The notes: a model not told the origin generated them from the letters alone. 64,000 nt of DNA from Streptomyces halstedii (GCA_000720535.1 JOAZ01000005.1:62001-126000); one strand, 5' to 3'; numbered from the stretch's first letter, positions 1 through 10,100 are shown. Numbers and translations are program-made.

Positions 1-536
1 CCGAACTCCTCCGGTGTGAGGTAGCCGAGCTTCTGACTGGACAGCGCGTCCTGCCGGAAGGCGTCCAGCAGCAGCCAGCCCGCGCCCAGATAGGCCGTCA
101 CCGTGTCGGTGAGGATCTCGTTGTCCCGGGTTCCGGGGAACTCCAGGCCCAGCCGGTGCAGCAGGACATGGGTGATCTCGTGGGACAGGGCGGCGGCGAT
201 GTCCCTGCGGTGGGTACGGAACCGGTCGTTCAGCTCGACGAAGTACTCGGGGCCCGCGGTGAGTTCGACCCCGGCGGCGTGCTCCATCCGCCGGAAGCCG
301 ACGACGATCCGGGCCCTCGGCAGCCGGAGGTGCTCGACCAGGGCGCCCGCCACCCGCTGGGCGCCGGGGTACAGGTCGTCCGTGTCCGCGAAGGCGGCGT
401 CGGCCGGGGCCAGGCTGGTGGCGTACGCGCGCACCCCGTCGGGCGACAGCCGCCGGTAGAGCGCGGTGATCGCGGCCCGTACGGTCTCCAGGTGGGGGAA
501 GCCACGTTCGACCGGGCCACCGCCGCCACCGCTCAT
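1..536 (-). CDS. HExxH zinc metalloprotease-like protein (C-terminus cut by window edge)
   Basis: The reading frame opens at ATG 536 and is still open at base 1, so only about 178 N-terminal residues are visible. The key motif is HEITH (HExxH, the zinc ligands and general base of zincin peptidases), at about residue 128, in the context AALSHEITHVLLHRLG. No signal peptide or membrane segment is visible, and the protein begins with a glycine-rich MSGGGGG stretch. Known for the fold: HExxH plus a later Glu or His makes a metallopeptidase; the third ligand would lie at or beyond the visible end. The substrate cannot be inferred. It is transcribed away from the trypsin gene, so the 230 bp between them must hold both promoters. 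Confidence 0.6.
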   Translation of the reverse strand, partial: MSGGGGGPVERGFPHLETVRAAITALYRRLSPDGVRAYATSLAPADAAFADTDDLYPGAQRVAGALVEHLRLPRARIVVGFRRMEHAAGVELTAGPEYFVELNDRFRTHRRDIAAALSHEITHVLLHRLGLEFPGTRDNEILTDTVTAYLGAGWLLLDAFRQDALSSQKLGYLTPEEF

Positions 537-621
537 GTCCGGACCCCCTTCGACCGCAAGGCGCGCACCTCACTGTAGGGGGACGCGGGCGGAGGCGTAC
601 GGGTTGGCCGGGTGCCGATCT

Positions 622-631
622 TGGCCGGAAC
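622..631. promoter_or_regulatory. AdpA-type box upstream of trypsin gene
   Basis: TGGCCGGAAC fits the published AdpA consensus TGGCSNGWWY at every position. It lies 138 bp upstream of the trypsin start. In S. griseus the trypsin gene sprT belongs to the AdpA regulon, so a site here is expected. A 10-bp degenerate match can occur by chance in GC-rich DNA. Confidence 0.4.
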
Positions 632-653
632 GCATGCCTTGTGACAGCGGTGA

Positions 654-672
654 TCCGATCCCGATAATCGGA
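654..672. promoter_or_regulatory. Inverted repeat upstream of trypsin gene
   Basis: TCCGAT - 7 nt - ATCGGA is a perfect 6-bp-arm inverted repeat about 100 bp before the trypsin start and 118 bp before the start of the divergent metalloprotease gene. It could be an operator; no factor is assigned. Confidence 0.25.
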
Positions 673-693
673 CCGGACTTGTCGCGGGCATGA

Positions 694-1539
<846 letters not shown>

Positions 1540-1543
1540 CCGC

Positions 1544-3364
1544 TCACCCGGACTCGACCCCGGGGGCGCCGCCCGTCCTGACCGGCGCCCCCGGGCCCAG
1601 CTCCACCGACGGTGCCCCCGCCCCCTCCAGCTCCAGCACCCACACCTCGTTGGCGCCCTCACGGAGCACCGGACCCGGGACGTACAGCGTGTGCCGCGGC
1701 CCCACCGACCGGTAGCGGCCCAGACAGAACCCGTTGACCCAGACGAACCCGTTCGTCCAGCCCGGGAGTTCCAGCCCCGCGTGATCGGTCTCCGGCGCGT
1801 CGGTCAGGTCCGCCAGGTCGAAGAACCCCCGGAACAGCCCCGTGCCGCCCGCCCCGCGCACCTCCCCGAACGGCACCCGGGCCGCCACCGCGCCCGGCTC
1901 CTCGAACGCGTCCAGCCGCAGCGCCCGCGCCCGCACCCCGTGCAGATACTGCCGCTCGTGCAGCACACCCCCGGTGACGCCCTTCGCCTCACCCAGCCGG
2001 GGCCCGTAGTTGACCCGCCCCAGCGCGTCCACCCACAGCTCCACCTCCGCCGGGCCCGCGACCGGCTCCGCGAGCGTGCGGTCCTCCTCGGTGAGCACCC
2101 CCGCCCGCACCCCGTCCACGTACACCACGGCCCGGTCCCGCAACCCCGCCACGGTCAGCGGATACGGCTGCCGGGGACCCGGCACCGCCACCCGGTAGCG
2201 CACCACACCGCGGTCCACCCCCAGCTCCTCGAACGTCGGCGGAACACCGTACGGCCCGCCCTCCGGATCACCCAGCGCCTCCAGCGTCGCCGGCAGCGAC
2301 GCGCCCTCGGTCAACGCGACCCGCACCGACCGCGCGGGCCCGGCCGGTGGCGGCGGCGGATCGGGCAGCGGGCCGTCCGCGTACCCGGCCAGCACCTCCC
2401 GCATCGCCCAGAACGCGGGGGTGGCCCGCCCGTACTCGTCGACGGGCGCGTCGTAGTCGTACGAGGTCACCGTCGCCGCGAGCGGCCCCTCATGGAGCGG
2501 ACCCGACCGGTTCGCCCCCGCCCAGCCGCCGAAGTTCGTCCCCCCGTGCGCCATGTACACATTGACCGACGCCCCGCACTCCAGGATCTCCCGCAACGCG
2601 CCGGCCACGTCCGCCGGATCGCGCGCCACCGGCCCGCCGCCCCAGTGCTCGAACCAGCCGCACCAGAACTCCGCGCACATCAACGGCCCCTTCGGCCGGT
2701 GCCGCCGCAGCACCCCGAACGCCTCCCGCGCCCCGGAACCGAAGTTCACCGTCGCCAGGACCCCGGGCACCGAACCGCCCGTCAGCATGTGGTCCTCCGG
2801 GCCGTCCGACGTGAACAGCGGCACACTCACCCCGCCACGCCGCAACAGCCCCACCAGCTCCCGCAGATGCGCCTGGTCCGAGCCGTAACTCCCGTACTCG
2901 TTCTCCACCTGCACCATCACCACCGGGCCGCCGGACGTGACCTGACGCCCCACCACCTGCGGCAGCAGCTCACCGAACCAGCGCTCCACCGCCGCCGTGT
3001 ACCCGGCGTCCCGGGTCCGCACCCGCCGCCCGAACCGCCCCGTCACCCAGGACGGCAGCCCGCCGTTCTCCCACTCCGCGCAGATGTACGGCCCCGGCCG
3101 CACGATCGCCATCAGCCCCAGGGCGTGCGCCGCGTCCAGGAACCGGCCCAGCGCCCCCACGTCGCGGAACACCCCCGGCGACCGCTCGTGGAGGTTCCAC
3201 GGCACGTACGTCTCCACGCAGTTGAGGCCCATCGCGCGCAGCGTCGACAACCGCCGCTCCCACTGCGCCTCATGCACCCGGAAGTAGTGCATCGCCCCCG
3301 ACAACAGCCGCACGGGCCTGCCGTCGAGAGCGAAATGGTCGTCCACCACCGTGAAACCGGTCAT
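1544..3364 (-). CDS. Glycoside hydrolase family 35 beta-galactosidase
   Basis: A 606-residue protein whose N-terminal TIM barrel (about 1-320) carries the GH35 signatures. The acid/base Glu is E156 in the NEYGSYG motif; the nucleophile is E232 in CAEFWCGWFEHWGG. YVPWNLHE and PGPYICAEWENGG are also typical of the family. The C-terminal half is the beta-sandwich/jelly-roll region. No signal peptide is visible, so it probably acts on imported galactosides. The start at 3364 (MTGFTVVDDHF) is where family similarity begins. The open frame continues upstream antisense to the AraC gene, but that part is a GC-rich shadow. The divergent AraC regulator is 126 bp away and probably controls it. Confidence 0.9.
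   Translation of the reverse strand: MTGFTVVDDHFALDGRPVRLLSGAMHYFRVHEAQWERRLSTLRAMGLNCVETYVPWNLHERSPGVFRDVGALGRFLDAAHALGLMAIVRPGPYICAEWENGGLPSWVTGRFGRRVRTRDAGYTAAVERWFGELLPQVVGRQVTSGGPVVMVQVENEYGSYGSDQAHLRELVGLLRRGGVSVPLFTSDGPEDHMLTGGSVPGVLATVNFGSGAREAFGVLRRHRPKGPLMCAEFWCGWFEHWGGGPVARDPADVAGALREILECGASVNVYMAHGGTNFGGWAGANRSGPLHEGPLAATVTSYDYDAPVDEYGRATPAFWAMREVLAGYADGPLPDPPPPPAGPARSVRVALTEGASLPATLEALGDPEGGPYGVPPTFEELGVDRGVVRYRVAVPGPRQPYPLTVAGLRDRAVVYVDGVRAGVLTEEDRTLAEPVAGPAEVELWVDALGRVNYGPRLGEAKGVTGGVLHERQYLHGVRARALRLDAFEEPGAVAARVPFGEVRGAGGTGLFRGFFDLADLTDAPETDHAGLELPGWTNGFVWVNGFCLGRYRSVGPRHTLYVPGPVLREGANEVWVLELEGAGAPSVELGPGAPVRTGGAPGVESG
1561..1593 (+). terminator. Hairpin downstream of trypsin gene
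   Basis: A perfect 10-bp stem (CGGGGGCGCC / GGCGCCCCCG) with a 13-nt loop starts 22 bp after the trypsin stop. It lies inside the 3' end of the convergent GH35 gene. There is no T-run, as is common for actinomycete terminators. Confidence 0.6.
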
Positions 3365-3490
3365 CGTGCCACCGCTCCTGTGTCCGATCGCCTGCCAGGT
3401 GCCCAGGCTCGCCCCTGGCGCCCCGCCCGTCCATGGAGAAAGATCACCCCTGCTTGGACACGCAGAGTCCCGCAGGAAGGGGTACCACCG

Positions 3491-4351
3491 GTGCACCACA
3501 TCTGGATGCGCTTCTTCACCCCCAGCGCACTCCACCAGCGCCTGGGCCTGGCCTGTCTCGGCGTCGGCCTCCAGCACGGCGCGCTGCCGACCGTCGGGCC
3601 CCGCACCCTCGACCACCACGTGGCCGTCGTGATCAACTCCGGCAGCGGCTGGTTCGCCGCCCCGGACGGCCGCCGGCTGGCCGTCACCGCCCCCAGCCTC
3701 ATCTGGCTGACCCCCGGCACCCCGCACCACTACGGCCCCGGACCGGCCGGATGGGACGAGAACTTCGTCGACTTCACCGGCCCGGCCACCACCACCTACA
3801 CCGAACTCGGCTACATCGAACCCGACCGCCCCCTCGTCCCCCTCACCGACACCTCGGCCCCGCGCGCCGCCATCGGCCGCATCGTCCAGGCCGCCCACCG
3901 CGCCCGCCCCCTGCAAGAGGTCGAGGCCGGAGCCGCCGTCCACGAACTGCTGGTCTCCCTGCGCCGCTCCCGCGCCGACGTCGCCCCCGACGGCGACCCG
4001 GTCCTGGGCGCCCTCGCCCGCGACGCGTTCCGCCCGCTCACCGTCGCCGAACACGCCGCCCGGCACGGGATGACACCCGCCGCGCTGCGCACCGCCGTAC
4101 GCCGCGGAGCCGGGGTCGGCCCCAAGGAGTACCTGCTGAACATCCGCCTCGGCCGCGCCAAGGAGCTCCTCGCCGCCACCGACCTCCCCGTGGCCGCCGT
4201 GGCCCGCGGGGTCGGCTACGACGACCCCGCCTACTTCTCCCGGCTGTTCGCCCGGCGCGTCGGCACCGCCCCGGTCCGCTTCCGCGAACAGCAGGGACGC
4301 GGCGCCCCGGACGCGTCGCCCGGCCGCACCCCGTACCCCGGACGCCCGTGA
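3491..4351 (+). CDS. AraC-family transcriptional regulator
   Basis: A 286-residue protein with a cupin-like sensor domain in roughly the first 130 residues (GSGWFAAPDGRRL, WLTPGTPHHYGPG). Its C-terminal AraC DNA-binding domain has two helix-turn-helix units (about 185-275). The second HTH shows the family signature GYDDPAYFSRLFARRVGTAPVRFR. The GTG start at 3491 is preceded by AGGAAGG (3474-3480) with 10-nt spacing. Known for the family: sugar-responsive control of a neighbouring catabolic gene. The inferred target is the divergent GH35 beta-galactosidase. The effector cannot be read from sequence. Confidence 0.88.
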   Translation: MHHIWMRFFTPSALHQRLGLACLGVGLQHGALPTVGPRTLDHHVAVVINSGSGWFAAPDGRRLAVTAPSLIWLTPGTPHHYGPGPAGWDENFVDFTGPATTTYTELGYIEPDRPLVPLTDTSAPRAAIGRIVQAAHRARPLQEVEAGAAVHELLVSLRRSRADVAPDGDPVLGALARDAFRPLTVAEHAARHGMTPAALRTAVRRGAGVGPKEYLLNIRLGRAKELLAATDLPVAAVARGVGYDDPAYFSRLFARRVGTAPVRFREQQGRGAPDASPGRTPYPGRP

Positions 4352-4385
4352 CCGCGCCCCGGCCACTCCGTCTAAGCTCCGGACC

Positions 4386-4721
4386 ATGACCATGAACGAC
4401 ATCGACGAGCCCGTACGAGCGGAACTGAACCGCCTGCGCGAAAGCATCGACAACATCGACGCCGCGGTCGTCCACATGCTCGCCGAGCGCTTCAAGGCCA
4501 CCCAGCAGGTGGGCCTCCTCAAGGCACGGCACCACCTGCCGCCCGCCGACCCGGCCCGCGAGAGCCGTCAGATCGCCCGGCTGCGCCAGCTCGCCGAAAG
4601 CGCCAAGCTCGACCCGGCGTTCGCCGAGAAGCTGCTCAACTTCATCGTCGCCGAGGTCATCCGCCACCACGAGCGCATCGCCGAGCAGTCGGCGGGGGAG
4701 TCAGGCGCCACCGGCGCCTGA
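4386..4721 (+). CDS. Chorismate mutase, AroQ type
   Basis: A 111-residue all-helical protein of the monofunctional AroQ class, which converts chorismate to prephenate for Phe/Tyr synthesis. Features that fit: the N-terminal helix LNRLRESIDNIDAAVVHML, the central AERFKATQQVGLLKARH with the conserved Arg and Lys of the active site, and a C-terminal helix. No signal peptide, so cytosolic. ATG 4386 is used; ATG 4392 two codons on is an alternative. It starts 34 bp after the AraC gene and could be co-transcribed with it, though no functional link is obvious. The stop codon lies inside a terminator hairpin. Confidence 0.88.
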   Translation: MTMNDIDEPVRAELNRLRESIDNIDAAVVHMLAERFKATQQVGLLKARHHLPPADPARESRQIARLRQLAESAKLDPAFAEKLLNFIVAEVIRHHERIAEQSAGESGATGA

Positions 4722-4722
4722 C
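4700..4722. terminator. Hairpin overlapping chorismate mutase stop
   Basis: GTCAGGCGCC / GGCGCCTGAC, a perfect 10-bp stem with a 3-nt loop, includes the TGA stop. It lies between two convergent genes and may work in both directions. Confidence 0.6.
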
Positions 4723-4743
4723 GCCGCCGCTCACCAGGCCCGC

Positions 4744-5640
4744 TCACCAGGTCCGCTCGTCACGGCCGTCGTTCCAGGACGACGGCCCTCCCGGAGGCGC
4801 CTGGCCGGGACGGGTCCGGCCGCCGGAGGACGACGCCGGGGACGCCGGCCCACGGCCCGCACCGGCCGCCGGGGCACCGCCCGCGGGGGTCGACCACTCG
4901 CCCTCGCCCAGCACCAGGAGCGGGTCGAACATCACGACCACACCGGCCAGCAGCAGGAAGACCACCGGGCCGATCAGCATCGGCAGCAGGAGCGAGGACG
5001 GGGACCGGCCCAGATCCGCCTGCGTGACGTCGATGGTGTGCAGGTGCACGGCGATGCCGTGCATGCCCATGTAGTGCATGCCGGTGACGGCCACGCCCAT
5101 GATCAGGCTGGCCCCCAGGCTCGGCAGGAAACCGCGGACCGACACGGCGGCCCACAGCGCGGCGGTCGCCGCGGCGACCGCGATCACCAGGGACAGGGCG
5201 ACGGACACCGGGTCGTACTCGATCCGGCCGTTGACGCGGATGCCGCCCATGCCGATGTAGTGCATCGCGGCCACGCCCAGACCGGTGATCAGCCCCGCCG
5301 ACGCCAGGGCCGGACCGGTCGCTCCCCGGTAGCCCACGATGTACACGCCGGCCCCGACCACCACGATCGCCACGACCAGGCTGAGCACCGTGCGCCCGAG
5401 GTCGTAGGTGACCGGTGTCTCCTGCACGTGGAAGCCCATCATGGCGACGAAGTGCATCGTCCAGATCCCCGAACCGATGGACGCGGCCCCCATCGCCAGC
5501 CATCCCGGCTTCCACCTGCTGTTGGTGCGCAGGGACCGGATCGTGCAGCGCAGCCCGAGCGCCCCGCCCAGGCAGGCCATCACATAGGCCACCACCGGAG
5601 TGACGGCACCGTAGTTGAATCCGTCGATCGTGCCCTGCAT
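4744..5640 (-). CDS. MHYT-domain integral membrane sensor protein
   Basis: A 298-residue membrane protein with about seven predicted helices in residues 1-240. It contains the MHYT triplicate motifs: MHFVAMMGF, MHYIGMGG and MHYMGMHG. Known for the family: MHYT modules are membrane sensors, suggested to bind copper through the Met/His pairs and to sense O2, CO or NO. They are often fused to GGDEF/EAL domains. Here no output domain follows; the last 60 residues are a Gly/Pro/Ser-rich, probably disordered cytosolic tail. Signal transmission would therefore need a partner. It is convergent with the chorismate mutase gene and divergent from pepN. Confidence 0.85.
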   Translation of the reverse strand: MQGTIDGFNYGAVTPVVAYVMACLGGALGLRCTIRSLRTNSRWKPGWLAMGAASIGSGIWTMHFVAMMGFHVQETPVTYDLGRTVLSLVVAIVVVGAGVYIVGYRGATGPALASAGLITGLGVAAMHYIGMGGIRVNGRIEYDPVSVALSLVIAVAAATAALWAAVSVRGFLPSLGASLIMGVAVTGMHYMGMHGIAVHLHTIDVTQADLGRSPSSLLLPMLIGPVVFLLLAGVVVMFDPLLVLGEGEWSTPAGGAPAAGAGRGPASPASSSGGRTRPGQAPPGGPSSWNDGRDERTW

Positions 5641-5936
5641 GAGCCGGTCGCCCCCTCGGCGTGCGGGTGGTGTGAAGAAAGCGTGTGACCGGTGACTTTA
5701 GGGTCGCCCTGTCAAATGGCCAAATCTCGCCGTGGGAAAAGGCCGCTTAACCGAGTGAACCGGGGCAATCCAGAGGGGATTCAGCTTCAAGATCAACAAA
5801 AATCGGACGGTTCGTGGTCGTGGAGAGCCTTCACGAAACCCACCACACCGGCCACCCGGAACCCGCCCACCACCCCGCCGGTCAGCCCTACGAGAACCTC
5901 CCGCACGCCCCCGCGCCCGTACGGCAGCATGGGCCC

Positions 5937-8483
5937 ATGTCCGTACTGACGCGCGAAGAAGCGCAGACCCGTGCCCAACTCATCGACGTACACCGGTACA
6001 CCGTCGACCTCGACCTCACCACGGGCGAAGACACCTTCGACTCCCGGACCACCATCCGGTTCACCGCCCGCACCACCGGTGACACCTTCGTCGAGATCAA
6101 GCCGGAGACCCTGCACGCGCTCACCCTCGACGGACAGCCCCTCGACCCCCGGCTCCTCGACGGCAACCGCTACCCCCTCCACGGCCTCGCCCCCGGCACC
6201 CACGAACTCACCGCCGACGCCACCCTGCGCTACTCGCGCACCGGCGAAGGCATGCACCGCTTCACCGACCCCGCCGACGGCGAGACCTACGTCTACACCC
6301 AGCTCTTCCTCGACGACGTCCAACGCGTCTTCGCCGCCTTCGACCAGCCCGACCTCAAAGCCACCTTCGACCTCACTGTCACCGCACCCCACGACTGGAC
6401 CGTCCTCGGCAACAGCACCGCCACACACACCGGCGAAGGCCGCTGGACCCTCGCCACCACCCCACCCCTGTCCACCTACCTCGTCGCCGTCGCCGCCGGA
6501 CCCTGGCACTCGGTCACCACCCACCACGCCGGGATCCCCTTCGGCATCCACTGCCGCCGCTCCCTGGCCCCCCACCTCGACGCCGACGCCGACGAGATCC
6601 TCACCCTCACCCGCGCCCTCTACGACCGCTACCACGAGAAGTTCGACGAGCCCTACCCCTTCGACTCCTACGACCAGGCGTTCGTCCCCGAATTCAACGC
6701 CGGCGCCATGGAGAACCCCGGACTCGTCACCTTCCGCGACGAATACGTCTACCGCTCCGCCGTCACCGACACCGAGCGCCAGACCCGCGCCGTGACCATC
6801 GCCCACGAAATGGCCCACATGTGGTTCGGCGACCTCGTCACCCTCACCTGGTGGGACGACATCTGGCTCAACGAGTCCTTCGCCGAGTACATGGGCTACC
6901 AGACCCTCACCGAAGCCACCCGCTTCACCGGCACCTGGACCGACTTCGGTGTGTCCCGCAAGGGCTGGGGCTACGACGCCGACCAGCGCCCCTCCACCCA
7001 CCCCGTCGCCCCCGACGCCGTACCCGACACCGCGTCGGCCCTCCTCAACTTCGACGGCATCTCCTACGCCAAGGGCGCCTCAGCCCTGCGCCAACTCGTC
7101 ACCTGGCTCGGCGAGAAGGACTTCCTCGCCGGCGTCAACACCCACTTCACCCGGCACAAGTTCGCCAACGCCACCCTCGCCGACCTCCTCGACAGCCTCG
7201 CCACCGCCACCGACCGCGACGTCCACACCTGGGCCGCCGACTGGCTGCGCACCACCGGCACCGACACCCTCACCGCCCGCACCGAAACCACCGGCCACCA
7301 CTGGAACCTCACCGTCGACCGCACCGGCACCCGCCCCCACCGCATCGCCGTCGGCACCTACGACCACGCCCTCGACACCCACTCCGGCACCGGCCGCCTC
7401 GTCCTCCGGGAACGCTTCGAACTCGACATCCCCCAGAACCCCACCCCCACCACCCGCCCCGGACACCGCCCCGACCTCGTCGTCCTCAACGACGGCGACC
7501 TCACCTACGCCAAGATCCGCCTCGACCCCGACTCCTGGAACACCGCCCTCACCCACCTCAGCGGCATCCCCGAACCCCTCACCCGCGCCGTCCTCTGGAA
7601 CACCGCCCGCGACATGGTCCGCGACGGCCACCTCCACCCCACCGCCTACCTCACCGCCGCCCGCACCCACCTGCCCCACGAGACCGACCTCGCCCTCGTC
7701 CAAGGCGTCCTCACCTTCGCCGCCACCCACATCGCCGACCGCTACCTCACCCCCGACGCACGCCCCACCGCCCTCGCCACCCTCACCGATCTCTGCCGCG
7801 ACCTCCTGCGCCGCACCGAAGGCCTCACCGCCGAGGACTGGGAACCCGGCCCCCACGGCACCCCGCCCACCGGCACCGACCCCGGCCTCCGCCTCACCGC
7901 CGTACGCCACTTCATCGACGCCGCCACCCAGCCCGACACCCTCCAGGACTGGCTCGCCGACGGCACCGTCCCCGGCGGACCCGGACTCGACCCCGAACTC
8001 CGCTGGCGCATCCTCACCCGCCTCGCCGTCCTCGGCGCCACCGACGAGACCACCCTCGCCCGCGAACTCGCCGCCGACCCCAGCGCCACCGGACAGGAAG
8101 GCGCCGCCCGCTGCCGCGCCGCCCTGCCCACCCCCGAAGCCAAAGCCACCGCCTGGAACGCCCTCTTCCACGACGACACCCTGTCCAACTACCTCTTCGC
8201 CGCCACCGCCCAGGGCTTCTGGCAACCCGAACAGGCCGCACTCACCCACGACTACGTCCACCGCTACTACCCCGACGCCACCGCCCTCGCCACCCGCCGC
8301 GGCCCCGTCATCGCCGAAGCCGCCGGACGCCACGCCTTCCCCGCCCACGCCGTCGACGACGACCACCTCACCACCGGCACCACCGCACTCGACGACCCCT
8401 CACTCACCCTCGCGCTGCGCCGCAGACTCACCGACCAACTCGACGACCTGCGCCGCGCCCTCGCCGTACGCCGGGCCCACTGA
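5937..8483 (+). CDS. pepN: Aminopeptidase N (M1 family)
   Basis: An 848-residue M1 metallopeptidase that removes N-terminal residues from peptides in the cytosol. The exopeptidase motif GAMEN is at 256-260. The zinc site is HEMAH at 290-294 with the third ligand E313 in LNESFAEY, 18 residues after the second His. The C-terminal half is the helical domain typical of actinobacterial PepN. ATG 5937 was chosen because MSVLTREEAQ matches the usual N-terminus; the open frame extends 41 codons further upstream in non-family sequence. The coding strand is extraordinarily C-rich (nearly all codons end in C), as in the two genes that follow. A hairpin follows the stop. Confidence 0.95.
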   Translation: MSVLTREEAQTRAQLIDVHRYTVDLDLTTGEDTFDSRTTIRFTARTTGDTFVEIKPETLHALTLDGQPLDPRLLDGNRYPLHGLAPGTHELTADATLRYSRTGEGMHRFTDPADGETYVYTQLFLDDVQRVFAAFDQPDLKATFDLTVTAPHDWTVLGNSTATHTGEGRWTLATTPPLSTYLVAVAAGPWHSVTTHHAGIPFGIHCRRSLAPHLDADADEILTLTRALYDRYHEKFDEPYPFDSYDQAFVPEFNAGAMENPGLVTFRDEYVYRSAVTDTERQTRAVTIAHEMAHMWFGDLVTLTWWDDIWLNESFAEYMGYQTLTEATRFTGTWTDFGVSRKGWGYDADQRPSTHPVAPDAVPDTASALLNFDGISYAKGASALRQLVTWLGEKDFLAGVNTHFTRHKFANATLADLLDSLATATDRDVHTWAADWLRTTGTDTLTARTETTGHHWNLTVDRTGTRPHRIAVGTYDHALDTHSGTGRLVLRERFELDIPQNPTPTTRPGHRPDLVVLNDGDLTYAKIRLDPDSWNTALTHLSGIPEPLTRAVLWNTARDMVRDGHLHPTAYLTAARTHLPHETDLALVQGVLTFAATHIADRYLTPDARPTALATLTDLCRDLLRRTEGLTAEDWEPGPHGTPPTGTDPGLRLTAVRHFIDAATQPDTLQDWLADGTVPGGPGLDPELRWRILTRLAVLGATDETTLARELAADPSATGQEGAARCRAALPTPEAKATAWNALFHDDTLSNYLFAATAQGFWQPEQAALTHDYVHRYYPDATALATRRGPVIAEAAGRHAFPAHAVDDDHLTTGTTALDDPSLTLALRRRLTDQLDDLRRALAVRRAH

Positions 8484-8516
8484 CCGCACCCGCCCACCCG
8501 CCGCCACCGACCCGCA

Positions 8517-8558
8517 CCGTGCCCGGCCTCCCCGACCACCAGGGGAGACCGGGCACGG
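8517..8558 (+). terminator. Terminator after pepN
   Basis: CCGTGCCCGG pairs perfectly with CCGGGCACGG, and the inner CCTCCCC pairs with GGGGAGA except for one mismatch, around an 8-nt loop. It lies 33 bp after the pepN stop and separates it from the decarboxylase gene. The rest of the 216-bp gap, up to 8699, shows no obvious iron-box. Confidence 0.75.
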
Positions 8559-8699
8559 CCGTACGAAGAGCGCACACTGATAACGCAACCCGCCCGCTCC
8601 CCACCGACACCGAACGCCAATACCCCTTTCGGGTTCCGCTCGTTGGGCTCTTCGGCCGCCCCACACGAAACCCGACCGACCCGAAGGACCCCATCACCC

Positions 8700-10100
8700 A
8701 TGCCCATCCCGCCCCTCGCCGGAGGAACCGCAGGCCCCGCCCACCTGCGCCCCCTCCTCGACACCGTCCTCGCCGCCCTCCACGACGGCGCCGTCCGTCG
8801 CGGCGGCCCCCTCCCCGCCGGCGGCCCCGACACCGTCACCCACCACACCCGCGCCACCACCGGCCCCCTCATCCCCGACCAGGGAACCGGCCCCCACCAC
8901 GCCCTGCGCACCCTCGTCACCGCACTCGCCGAAGGCGCCGCCGACCCCGCACACCCCCACTGCGCCGCCCACCTCCACACCCCACCCCTCGCCCTCGCCG
9001 CGGCCGCCGACCTCGCCGCCTCGGCCCTCAACCCCTCCATGGACTCCTGGGACCAGGCCCCCGCCGCCTCCACCCTCGAAGCCACCCTCACCACCACACT
9101 CGCCGCCGAGGTCTACCCCCGCGCCCCCCGGCCCGACGCCCTCGTCACCACCGGCGGCACCGAAGCCAACCAACTCGCCCTCCTCCTCGCCCGCGAACGC
9201 CACGGCCCCGTACAGACCATCTGCGCCGCCAACGCCCACCACAGCGTCACCCGCGCCACCTGGATCCTCGGACTGCCCCGACCCGTCGTCATCCCCGCAC
9301 CCCGCGGCACCATGGACCCCACCGCCCTCCACGACGCCCTCACCACCCTCACCGGCCCCCTCCTCGTCACCGCCACCGCCGGCACCACCGACACCGGACG
9401 CATCGACCCCCTCGACCACATCGCCGACCTCACCACCGCCCACGACGCCGACCTCCACATCGACGCCGCCTACGGCGGCCCCCTCCTCTTCAGCCCCACC
9501 CACCGCCACCTCCTCGACGGCCTCCACCGCGCCCACAGCGTCACCCTCGACCTGCACAAACTCGGCTGGCAACCCGCGTCCGCCGGCATCCTCGCCGTCC
9601 CCCACCACCACGACCTCCACCCCCTCCACCACCAAGCGCCCTACCTCAACGCCGACGACGACACCGACGCCGGCCTCCCCGACCTCCTCGGCCGCTCACT
9701 GCGCACCACCCGCCGCCCCGACGCCCTCAAGATCGCCGTCACCCTCCAGGCCCTCGGCCGCGACGGACTCGCCGACCTCATCGACCGCACCGTCGCCGCC
9801 GCCCACCACCTCGCCGACCTCATCGACCGCGACCCCGGCCTCCAACTCCACGACCGCCCCACCATCAGCACCGTCCTCTTCCGCCCCACCCACGCCGACG
9901 ACACCACCGTCGCCACCATCCGCCGCACCCTCCTCACCCAGGGCCAGGCCGTACTCGGCCGCGCTTACATCGACGGCGAACTCTGGCTCAAGGCCACCCT
10001 CCTCAACCCCCACGCCACCCCCGACGACCTCCGGCACCTCCTCACCCTCGTCACCCACGCCCACCACGGCGCCACCACGGAAGGCAGCACCCCCCGATGA
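8700..10100 (+). CDS. PLP-dependent amino-acid decarboxylase (DesA-like)
   Basis: A 466-residue group II PLP decarboxylase, the class that includes lysine decarboxylase DesA and diaminobutyrate decarboxylase. The PLP lysine is K287 in LDLHKLGW. HIDAAYGG holds the Asp that contacts the pyridine nitrogen, and TTGGTEANQLAL is the phosphate-contact region. The ATG at 8700 starts MPIPPLAGG. It overlaps the next gene by 4 bp (ATGA), so decarboxylation and N-hydroxylation are translationally coupled. Inference: it makes cadaverine (or another diamine) for hydroxamate siderophore synthesis. Diaminobutyrate or ornithine cannot be excluded as substrate. No acyltransferase or NIS synthetase follows. Confidence 0.8.
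   Translation: MPIPPLAGGTAGPAHLRPLLDTVLAALHDGAVRRGGPLPAGGPDTVTHHTRATTGPLIPDQGTGPHHALRTLVTALAEGAADPAHPHCAAHLHTPPLALAAAADLAASALNPSMDSWDQAPAASTLEATLTTTLAAEVYPRAPRPDALVTTGGTEANQLALLLARERHGPVQTICAANAHHSVTRATWILGLPRPVVIPAPRGTMDPTALHDALTTLTGPLLVTATAGTTDTGRIDPLDHIADLTTAHDADLHIDAAYGGPLLFSPTHRHLLDGLHRAHSVTLDLHKLGWQPASAGILAVPHHHDLHPLHHQAPYLNADDDTDAGLPDLLGRSLRTTRRPDALKIAVTLQALGRDGLADLIDRTVAAAHHLADLIDRDPGLQLHDRPTISTVLFRPTHADDTTVATIRRTLLTQGQAVLGRAYIDGELWLKATLLNPHATPDDLRHLLTLVTHAHHGATTEGSTPR

Noticed and set aside
3365-4522. Upstream extension of the GH35 frame over the AraC gene
   Set aside because: No family similarity beyond MTGFTVVDD, and it is antisense to a convincing AraC regulator with its own ribosome site.
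8560-8699. Iron-box (DmdR-type) upstream of the des-like pair
   Set aside because: I looked for a TTAGGTTAGGCT-type inverted repeat and found none, so iron regulation is not claimed.
6821-10096. Long in-frame extension upstream of the N-hydroxylase, across pepN and the decarboxylase
   Set aside because: The extension is Pro/Arg/His-rich frame-shadow of two real genes; the hydroxylase start at 10097 with its ATGA overlap explains the gene fully.
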